DNA of 21,203 bases, from positions 1 through 21,203 of the forward strand of contig JARROD010000016.1 in NCBI GenBank assembly GCA_037384225.1, in the 5' to 3' direction. The stretch is from JARROD01 sp037384225. GTDB lineage: Bacteria > Pseudomonadota > Gammaproteobacteria > Pseudomonadales > Cellvibrionaceae. Below the pieces are notes generated by a model. The model was given only the letters and a program-made list of their open reading frames with translations, was not told the DNA's origin and did no database searches. Positions within the stretch are counted from its first letter, which is position 1. Every line of letters starts with the position of its first letter. Both the position numbers and the translations under genes were made by a program. Positions 7,106 through 13,641 of the stretch are shown in pieces.

Positions 7106-8146
7106 TTAATACATGTGCACGGCGTAGACGTGTATAAAGCCAGTAATAATCAGCATGAAAAAGATCGGCATGTGCAAAACATGCCAGAGTGAAAACATGC
7201 GTTCATAGAGGCTGATGGCAGAGATTTTGCGAATGGTCCCCAAATACAAATTTATGTGATGGTGCACCGTGCGTGTCATTTTTCTTTTTTGCTGCGGTGT
7301 CAGCTGGCCAAACGCCGGGTTTGCGTCGTGGTACCTGCCAACGGTCCGGCACAATCTGTAGTAGGATAGCCGGGTGACCAGGCCTAGCGTTAAATAGCGT
7401 AACAGGGAGCCGAACACGCCGCGGTTCTGCAGCGCGCGCTTCTCATACCGTCTCAGTTTTTTGTAGGCGTCCCGGCTGACAAAGCGGAACGAGCCCTGGT
7501 TGCCGTCTGGCGAGCGGCGTTTGGAAAATACTTTGTGCTGCTGTAACTGCTTTAAAAAATCCTGCTTATCATAGAGTCCATAGTGGATTTTTCCGTAGAT
7601 ATGGCGTCCGATCACACCACTGGTCACCATCAGGATGGTACAAAACAAAGCCACATTACTGTTGAAGGAACCGGTGTTGAAGTTGCAGTGATACATAATC
7701 AACACAGGGCCGACCACGCCTAAAAACATATGCAGGCTGAACCAGTTTTTAGTGGAGAGCACCAGGTTCAGATTGCTGAAATGTTTCTTGAGCGGGTATA
7801 TCACCAGAATGAGCATACTTGAGCCGCCGATAATGCCCAGTGCGTAGCCGAGTCCATATTCTGCGGAAAGGTAGTACTCATCGCGTATTGTCCAGCCCAA
7901 ATAGAGAGCCGCTGCCACCACGACACTGAATATATAGGCGGGGACGGGGTTGTGCTTTTTCTCCTTTTTTGCCGCAGGGGGTTTCGCGGGGCTGGGAGCA
8001 CGGGGAGGCGAAGCCGGACGTGTCTTAGCATTAGCGGCAACAGCCTTTGTTACAGCTTTTTTGCGGGCGGGAGCCTGGTTATTTGCACGCGCTTGGTTAG
8101 TGTTTTCGGTAAAATCTGCTTGGGGTGTCAATTGCAGTGTTGTCAT
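7106..8146 (-). CDS. Diheme cytochrome b-like integral membrane protein
   Basis: The 346-residue protein begins with a basic Ala/Pro/Lys-rich tail (1-68), probably cytoplasmic. It then has membrane segments at about 70-87, 97-119, 136-155, 163-181 and 319-342, with a soluble basic loop at about 190-310. Histidines placed for stacked b hemes are H139 and H153 in one helix (14 apart) and H322/H325 with H339/H344 in the last helix. H182 and H188 follow the fourth helix. This recalls ferric-reductase or cytochrome b561-like diheme helices, and I infer electron transfer across the inner membrane from the cytoplasmic side to the periplasmic cytochromes. No flavin or NAD domain is fused; the divergent oxidoreductase at 9677 could supply it. 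Start ATG follows AGGA at about -11. Exact family not recognised. Confidence 0.78.
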   Translation of the reverse strand: MTTLQLTPQADFTENTNQARANNQAPARKKAVTKAVAANAKTRPASPPRAPSPAKPPAAKKEKKHNPVPAYIFSVVVAAALYLGWTIRDEYYLSAEYGLGYALGIIGGSSMLILVIYPLKKHFSNLNLVLSTKNWFSLHMFLGVVGPVLIMYHCNFNTGSFNSNVALFCTILMVTSGVIGRHIYGKIHYGLYDKQDFLKQLQQHKVFSKRRSPDGNQGSFRFVSRDAYKKLRRYEKRALQNRGVFGSLLRYLTLGLVTRLSYYRLCRTVGRYHDANPAFGQLTPQQKRKMTRTVHHHINLYLGTIRKISAISLYERMFSLWHVLHMPIFFMLIITGFIHVYAVHMY

Positions 8147-8226
8147 ATGCCAGTCCTACACCTGTAGTTGTCATTTCGATTCCCGCTGGTCCACTTGTGG
8201 GTAACTGTCTGGATACTCGGCGCCTG

Positions 8227-9132
8227 TTATTTGACCTGCTTTTTTACTTCCAGAGTCAGAGGCTGTTCCGGTTTCTCTTTTATTGATGTGGTAAAGGTTT
8301 CAAAATCACCAGGACTTCTGATGGCATTGCCCGATTTGGATATTCTGGCTCCTACAATAATTTCGTCTGCGCTGGAGAGGGAATGCGAAGGCATCATGCT
8401 CATGCTGTCGTTTAAAGTAATGGTAAGCGGCAGGTCTTTTACCTGCTTTTTCACAACCGCCAACGGTGCCTTGGAACCATTTGTCGCGCGGGCGAAGATA
8501 AACACAGAGTCCTGCGCTGAAAGTTTATCGGCAATATTGGAGGAAACACTGACATTGACCGGGACGCCACTTTGAAACGGTTTATTTTTAATACCGGCCG
8601 ACCCCGCCTTGCTTTCAGGCTTCTCTGGGCTGCTGTTACTATTAGTAGCAGTAGCAGTAGTAGCGGAGCTGATATTACCGGCCAGTAAAGACATATGAGG
8701 GTTGCTTGCGTGGGGACTTTTACTCATATGGGGACTACTGGCGTAGGAGTTGGCGGCAGCCGTTGCCCCGGGTTGTGGAATCGGGCCGCTATAGCCGAAT
8801 TCTTTGGCTTTTGCAAAGGCGAAGTCCGCTTCATCCCATTGTTTCAGGTGTTGGTAAGCACGTCCTAATAAAATCCATCCTTTTATATTGTTGGGACTTT
8901 TTTCCAGCTTGTCCCGCAAACGTTGTGCCGCCGCAGCGACAGAATCCACAAATTGAGACGAATCCTGCGTTTTGTGTGGAGACTCATTTGAAGGTGAGGG
9001 ATGGTTGATTGTTGTTTCAATTTCGCTCGAGAGTTGAGTGGAAGTGGTCAGATTATTCGATATTACGAAAATGCCCGCTCCGGCTACCAGTAGCGCGGAT
9101 ATTACATAAATAGATAATTTATTTTTCAACAT
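8227..9132 (-). CDS. Membrane-anchored TPR protein with CcmI-type C-terminal domain (cytochrome c maturation helper)
   Basis: The 301-residue protein has one N-terminal membrane helix (7-25), a TPR pair at about 62-115 (GWILLGRAYQHLKQWDEADF), a low-complexity linker (120-185) with two PHMS motifs, and a C-terminal domain (about 188-301). The last contains SVFIFARA, PLAVVKKQVKDLPLTITLND, SMMP and VGARISKSGNA, the signature of the periplasmic domain of CcmI/CycH. CcmI chaperones apocytochrome c to the heme lyase. Classical CcmI has two N-terminal helices and a longer TPR region, so this is a short variant. It probably serves the 42-heme cytochromes encoded downstream. As the first gene of the run it may be expressed with them. 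No clear ribosome-binding site precedes the ATG. No other ccm gene is in the window. Confidence 0.82.
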   Translation of the reverse strand: MLKNKLSIYVISALLVAGAGIFVISNNLTTSTQLSSEIETTINHPSPSNESPHKTQDSSQFVDSVAAAAQRLRDKLEKSPNNIKGWILLGRAYQHLKQWDEADFAFAKAKEFGYSGPIPQPGATAAANSYASSPHMSKSPHASNPHMSLLAGNISSATTATATNSNSSPEKPESKAGSAGIKNKPFQSGVPVNVSVSSNIADKLSAQDSVFIFARATNGSKAPLAVVKKQVKDLPLTITLNDSMSMMPSHSLSSADEIIVGARISKSGNAIRSPGDFETFTTSIKEKPEQPLTLEVKKQVK

Positions 9133-9676
9133 GAGTTTGGATCAATATAAACCAATTGTATTTAAGGGAATATTTTTGTAACAGTTATTTCAATAACATG
9201 TTTCAGACGAGTGTTATACTATTGTAATCGGAGCCAGTATAGCATCGGGGAGCAAAAGATAATTGTGAGTTGACACGCATTTGCCGGAAAAAATATCTGT
9301 AGAATACCTTACCTATATCTGTGCTTTTAATAATATAAGTTGCACTTTTTTGTTCAGAAATAAGCGTATTTATGCTTTTTTTGGCTACAAAGTAGGAAAG
9401 GTGTACCCAGTGGAGGTTTTTTTGTGACGCAATCTGAATAAATGGCCGGAACGTGGTTTTACCGCAGCGAGTTTTTGCTGAAAATTAGAGGTCAGGACTT
9501 TCCCCTTGATACTGGTTTGCATCGATTTACATAACGGGGGGAGGGTCGGCATTTCAATATAACACCGAAAATGCTCAAATTTTAATCCGAAACTGCTTTT
9601 TCGTTTTTGAACATTAGACGAGTAGCAGCGGCGTAAATTCGGTAACGTTATTGTAACGTTGTAGAGAAGTTATTTA
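9133..9676. promoter_or_regulatory. 543-bp divergent control region of the electron-transfer locus
   Basis: No gene is visible. A perfect palindrome, GTTATT then TC then AATAAC (9184-9197), lies close to the minus-strand start. A direct repeat GTAACGTT (9642-9649 and 9653-9660), 11 bp apart, is just ahead of the ATG at 9677 and of its GAGAAG box. A TTGACA hexamer (9270-9275) has only a weak -10 partner. AT-rich tracts are frequent. Regulators binding here would control both arms, but no regulator gene is linked. Confidence 0.5.
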
Positions 9677-10993
9677 ATGTCCATTCAATTCAGTGATTAT
9701 TTTTCATTTGCTTTCTATTTTGTGCCCATGGGTGTTATCTGGTTTATTTACGCGACCAATAAAATGGTACGCCAGCGGCGTCACCACACAATCAAGCAGG
9801 AAACTCAGGAGTCAGGTTTGCTGGAACCTGCGAGTTTGCACCCGGTCATTGATCCCAAGAAATGTCTCGGCTGTGGCGCCTGCGTTACCGCCTGTCCGGA
9901 AGGGGAAATCATTGGCATGTTCCATGGTAAAGCGGAGCTGATCGCGCCGGCCAATTGCATTGGCCACGGCGCCTGTAAAGCCGCATGTCCCCTGGATGCC
10001 ATTACCCTGGTGTTTGGTACTGAAACACGGGGTATCGAACTGCCGGTAACCAAACCCAATTTCGAAACCGATGTGCCGGGTGTATTTATCGCCGGCGAAC
10101 TGGGCGGTATGGGATTGATCCGCAACGCGATTGAGCAGGGAAAACAAGCTGTCGCTGCTGTGAAAGAATACGTTCAACAGGGCCACAGTGCTGACCTGGA
10201 CGTCATCATCGTCGGCGCCGGACCGGCAGGTATCGCCTCCTCCCTCACCGCCAAGGAAGCCAAGCTCAAATACCTCACCATCGACCAGGACTCACTGGGC
10301 GGAACCGTGTCACACTTTCCCCGCAATAAAATTGTTATGACTGCCCCGGTACAACTGCCTTTGATAGGCAAGGTGAAAATGCGGGAAACCACCAAAGAGG
10401 CGTTGCTGGAATTCTGGGAAGGCATCTTCGCTAAACAGGCGCTGAATATCCATTTCGGTGAACGCCTGGACGATGTCAACTATAGCCGCAATGCAATACA
10501 GGTGATTACCACCAAAAAAACCTATAAAACCCGAGCCCTGCTGTTGTGTTTGGGTCGCCGGGGCACGCCGCGTAAACTGGGTGTGCCCGGTGAAAAGCGC
10601 AGTAAAGTCGTCTACCGCCTGGCCGACCCGGCACAGTATCGGGGCCAGCATGTGCTTGTAGTCGGCGGTGGTGACAGTGCTCTGGAAGCGGCGGTTAGCA
10701 TTGCCGAGGAAGCGGGGAGTAAGGTTACCCTCTCATACCGCAGTCCGGCGTTTTCCAGAGCCAAGCCCAAAAACCGTAAAAAGGTCGATGCTGCCGTGGC
10801 CAAACATGGACTCAATGTCATGTTAGGCTCCAATGTCATAAAAATCGGAGAAAAACATGTAGAAATGGATTATCAGAATAAATCGATACGAATAAAAAAC
10901 GATGCGGTGATTATCTGTGCGGGAGGGATACTTCCCACTCCCTTTCTGAAAAAGATTGGGATTAATATAGAAACCAAATACGGAACGGAATAA
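9677..10993 (+). CDS. Membrane-anchored ferredoxin-FAD/NAD(P) oxidoreductase
   Basis: The 438-residue protein joins an N-terminal hydrophobic anchor (about 8-26) to a two-cluster ferredoxin domain (60-110) and a flavin disulfide-reductase-like module (174-435). Cluster one is canonical: C63, C66, C69, C73 followed by P. Cluster two reads C94, H97, C100, C104, with His where the second Cys is expected. FAD binding is shown by VIIVGAGPAG at about 176, NAD(P) binding by VVGGGDSALEAA at about 330. No CxxC redox pair is present in the flavin module, so it is not a thioredoxin reductase. I infer NAD(P)H-linked electron exchange at the cytoplasmic face, feeding or draining the cytochrome b-like protein. 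It is divergent from the cytochrome run and 5 nt upstream of the ankyrin gene. Start ATG has GAGAAG 8-12 nt upstream. Confidence 0.87.
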   Translation: MSIQFSDYFSFAFYFVPMGVIWFIYATNKMVRQRRHHTIKQETQESGLLEPASLHPVIDPKKCLGCGACVTACPEGEIIGMFHGKAELIAPANCIGHGACKAACPLDAITLVFGTETRGIELPVTKPNFETDVPGVFIAGELGGMGLIRNAIEQGKQAVAAVKEYVQQGHSADLDVIIVGAGPAGIASSLTAKEAKLKYLTIDQDSLGGTVSHFPRNKIVMTAPVQLPLIGKVKMRETTKEALLEFWEGIFAKQALNIHFGERLDDVNYSRNAIQVITTKKTYKTRALLLCLGRRGTPRKLGVPGEKRSKVVYRLADPAQYRGQHVLVVGGGDSALEAAVSIAEEAGSKVTLSYRSPAFSRAKPKNRKKVDAAVAKHGLNVMLGSNVIKIGEKHVEMDYQNKSIRIKNDAVIICAGGILPTPFLKKIGINIETKYGTE

Positions 10994-10998
10994 TACTC

Positions 10999-13011
10999 AT
11001 GTTTAAATACATATTATTTTGCCTTCATGTTTGGATATTTTCCTCAATGCCCTGTTTTGCCGATCCCATTGACGAAGCGCGCGCGGCGATAAGAACCAAG
11101 GACTACAAACAGGCTCATATCATTTTGCAAAAGCTCGCCAGCAGCGGCGATGCCGAGGCGCAGTATCAACTCGCTTCCCTATATCGCTTGGGATTGGGCG
11201 TAAAAGAAGATCACAAACAATGTTTTAACTGGCTCAGGCAGGCGGCCAGTCAAAACCACAGCAAAGCCCAGCTCAATCTGGGCGCGATGTATGAAAAAGG
11301 CTGGGGGACTGAAAAAAACCGACAGCAGGCTATAAAGTGGTATCAAAAAGCGGCTGCGGCCGGTGAGCGCATGGCAAAGAAAAAACTCCAAGCGTTGCAG
11401 CAACAGATTGCGGTTGGTCAGACTCCCGAGGGTATCGATTCCAAAGAGCTGTTATTTCGCGCCATTCAAAAAGGCGATGTCAGCGATGTCACTATGCTGC
11501 TAAAACACACGGCGGCGACTTCCCGGGATCAGTACGGTAAATCGGCGCTGGTGTACGCCGCAGAATACGACAACGCCGAAATCGTGAAGCTGTTACTCAG
11601 AAATGGAGCCAAGCCCAACGTCAAGGATAAACACGAAAACTCCGCTCTACTAATGGCGATCAAAAACGGCTCCAAAAAAATTGTTGCTATGCTACTGCGC
11701 AACGGCGCCAATATAAATATTGTGGATAAAAACGGCAACACTGCCCTTATCGCCGCCGCTATCCGCAACAACTTAGAACTTGTCGATCTGTTAATCCGGA
11801 GAAAGAGCAAGCTTAACCACCAAAACAAAAAAGGCTATACAGCGCTGGACATCGCTCAGGGCAGTGATTATCAAAGAGTGGCCAATTTATTACAAAAATC
11901 CGGTGCCGTGGCCAATAGAGGATTTGATCCCGGTGACACCATCAAGATCGCCTCTGCCGCTGAAACCATTGCCAGACAGCGCCAGGTGCTCGAATCCAGC
12001 GACAATAACCCTTACGCAGGCTGGTCGCCGCTCAACACCGCTGCCTGGCGAGGCAATCTGGAAGTGGTGAAAGCGATTCTTAACTCCGATTCTGTGGTCG
12101 ATAGTGAAGACTCGGAGGGTTTTACCGCCCTGCACCGCGTGGCTTTGCAGGGGTATGTTGATATTGCCCGATTGTTGCTCAAGGCTGGCGCCAATCCCAA
12201 TTACAAAAACCCGAGGGGCGATACTCCGCTGCACACCGCTGTGGAAGCGGGGCACCGAAAGATTATTAATCTGCTGCTTGACGCCGGTGCGGATGTCAAT
12301 GCGAGAAACAAAGAGGGCCTCGGTGCCTTGCTCACCGCGACCAAGCAGGGTCAGTCCGAGCTCGCGCTGTTGCTTTTAAACCGGGGGGCGGATCCCAACG
12401 TTATCTACCAGCAGCAAACGCCACTGATATGGTCGGCGCGGTTGGGGCTGGAAAATGTAGTGAAAGAAATGCTTAAAAGAGGCGCGGCAGTCAATTATTC
12501 AGACGCTGAAGGCCGTACGGCGCTTTGGTATGCGGCGGCTGAAAACCAATTGTTTACGGCGAATCTGTTGTTGGATAAAGAGGCGAATTTCAATCTGGCT
12601 GACAAGCTGGGTCTGACGCCTATGGCGCAGGCTGCGAATATGGGGCATAACAACATTGTTGCTTCGTTGGTTCGTTTTGGTGCGGATATGGACTTGGCAT
12701 CGGCGGCGGGTAATACGCCGCTGATTCTGGCGGCGAAAGCGGGACATATGGAAGTCGTGTCTCAGTTGCTGGCGAAGGGCGCGGATATTTCACTGCGAAA
12801 CAACCGCAGTTGGACGGCGTTGATGATGGCAGCTGAGGCAGGGCATTCAGGCTGTGTCAATGTTTTGCTGGAGTATGGTGCCAACCCTTCGCGCAAAAAC
12901 AACCTGGGTAAGAATGCGATCGATATCGCTTCGATCAATCAGCATGTGGAATTGGTGTCTGTGTTGCAATCGCATAAAGGCGTGAGTGGGTTGTTGGGGG
13001 TTTTTAATTAA
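10999..13011 (+). CDS. Secreted Sel1 and ankyrin-repeat protein
   Basis: The 670-residue protein has a signal peptide (about 1-21, ending CFA), two to three Sel1-like repeats (about 48-135; AEAQYQLASLYRLGLGV, AQLNLGAMYEKGWGT) and about fifteen ankyrin repeats from 150 to the end, with a short non-repeat break near 315-340. Typical units show G-x-T-A-L/P-L-x-A-A and L-L-x-x-G-A-x-x-N. Such solenoids bind proteins and have no catalytic residues. Export suggests a periplasmic scaffold, perhaps for the cytochromes or barrel; this is inference from position. It follows the oxidoreductase by 5 nt and is clearly co-transcribed. Spacing to the ATG leaves only a weak ribosome site (GGAA). Eukaryote-directed effector function is less likely given the Sec signal and the operon partner. 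Confidence 0.88.
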   Translation: MFKYILFCLHVWIFSSMPCFADPIDEARAAIRTKDYKQAHIILQKLASSGDAEAQYQLASLYRLGLGVKEDHKQCFNWLRQAASQNHSKAQLNLGAMYEKGWGTEKNRQQAIKWYQKAAAAGERMAKKKLQALQQQIAVGQTPEGIDSKELLFRAIQKGDVSDVTMLLKHTAATSRDQYGKSALVYAAEYDNAEIVKLLLRNGAKPNVKDKHENSALLMAIKNGSKKIVAMLLRNGANINIVDKNGNTALIAAAIRNNLELVDLLIRRKSKLNHQNKKGYTALDIAQGSDYQRVANLLQKSGAVANRGFDPGDTIKIASAAETIARQRQVLESSDNNPYAGWSPLNTAAWRGNLEVVKAILNSDSVVDSEDSEGFTALHRVALQGYVDIARLLLKAGANPNYKNPRGDTPLHTAVEAGHRKIINLLLDAGADVNARNKEGLGALLTATKQGQSELALLLLNRGADPNVIYQQQTPLIWSARLGLENVVKEMLKRGAAVNYSDAEGRTALWYAAAENQLFTANLLLDKEANFNLADKLGLTPMAQAANMGHNNIVASLVRFGADMDLASAAGNTPLILAAKAGHMEVVSQLLAKGADISLRNNRSWTALMMAAEAGHSGCVNVLLEYGANPSRKNNLGKNAIDIASINQHVELVSVLQSHKGVSGLLGVFN

Positions 13012-13033
13012 AAATGAGAAAATCCGATACACA

Positions 13034-13106
13034 TATACCCAAAGCGTTTGAGATTTAGGTGCACAGAGCACGCCCCTTTTTGTCCCTGGCAGCGTTGCTC
13101 CTCCTC
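13034..13106. repeat. Second copy of element A, right end missing
   Basis: Bases 13034-13061 are the exact reverse complement of 122-149, and 13049-13106 match window bases 1-58 with two mismatches. Thus the whole left arm and part of the interior of element A are present, 23 bp after the ankyrin stop. No right arm is found downstream; instead the homology ends where the relic of the Ig-protein gene begins. Confidence 0.8.
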
Positions 13107-13546
13107 TTACAGGGGCCTGTTGCTGGTTAGGAACGCCGTTGCCGCTTACCTGACTACGCAGGGAGTCTCGTCGTCTTCGGCATAAATGAGCCATTTCCAT
13201 TTAGGTCGGCGGTACCGAATGTGGGCCTCGTTCATCGTTTCGTCCACTAACGCTGCCAATCGATCCGGTCAGAGGAGATGCAGTCCCTCCAGAGACACGC
13301 CGTAAACCCTTCCCTGGGGGCTCGCTTGCGGCATCCCTGCCGATGTCCTGATTGAGTGATCTCCAGGTCGGACTCTTCTACAATTTCTGTAACTTCTCAA
13401 TAACCCGGGGTATTTGTGCCTTCGATCCGCCCGACGTCCGCCTGACACTGTGCTTACCCCGGGTTATTGAGAAGTTACCAATTTCTCCTTTTTCGACTTC
13501 AATGAAGGTGAATTCCGCACTGCCGTCGTCGTCCCTAGCGACTAGC
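13105..13546 (-). pseudogene. Decayed duplicate of the 3' end of the Ig-like protein gene
   Basis: Several blocks match the 3' part of the gene at 13642-16185 in the same order and orientation: TCTTACAGGGGCCTGTTGCT (13105 against 13624), the stretch around 13190-13215 ending TCGGCGGTACCGA, GCCGATGTCCTGA, and 13354-13546 against 13891-13990. Between them the copy is altered: 13216-13335 is unrelated and contains a hairpin CGGCA-TCCC-TGCCG, like short dispersed intergenic repeats. The copy also carries element B. Frames are broken, so no protein is expected. It begins 18 nt beyond the parental stop, so downstream flank was duplicated as well. Confidence 0.8.
13389..13478. mobile_element. 90-bp MITE (element B) with 24-bp perfect inverted ends and 8-bp target duplication
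   Basis: Both ends read GTAACTTCTCAATAACCCGG plus GGTA inward, a perfect 24-bp terminal inverted repeat at 13389-13412 and 13455-13478. CAATTTCT flanks it at 13381-13388 and 13479-13486. Removing the element and one CAATTTCT restores the alignment to the parental gene (13916-13940), which proves insertion. Terminal GTAA and an 8-bp duplication are the habits of IS66-family transposons, so mobilisation by an IS66-type transposase is plausible. The 42-bp core has no coding capacity. Confidence 0.88.
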
Positions 13547-13583
13547 AAACAAAAAAACCGATGCACTATGTGCACCGGTTTTG
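13547..13583 (-). terminator. Rho-independent terminator of the Ig-like protein gene
   Basis: On the minus strand the arms AAAACCGGTGCAC (13582-13570) and GTGCATCGGTTTT (13566-13554) pair with one mismatch (G:T in RNA) around a 3-nt loop, followed by a T-run (TTTTTTTGTTTG). It lies 59 nt past the stop codon at 13642. Another inverted repeat, GTAGTGG (13591-13597) with CCACTAC (13616-13622), lies between. On the plus strand no T-run as good is present. Confidence 0.8.
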
Positions 13584-13641
13584 GAGAGTAGTAGTGGGTC
13601 AGTCGTAAAACTTCACCACTACGTCTTACAGGGGCCTGTTG

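Noticed and set aside
9270..9299. Sigma-70 promoter with TTGACA at 9270
   Set aside because: The -35 is perfect but the -10 candidates match only three of six bases, so it is not listed as a promoter.
9422..9470. Sigma-54 promoter ahead of the oxidoreductase
   Set aside because: A TGGCC word is present but no GC of the -12 element at the required distance.
9677..10993. Thioredoxin reductase
   Set aside because: The flavin module lacks the CxxC redox pair and is fused to a ferredoxin domain and membrane anchor.
13352..13591. 79-residue plus-strand frame over element B
   Set aside because: It is composed of the relic, the MITE and the terminator; no ribosome site or homology is seen.
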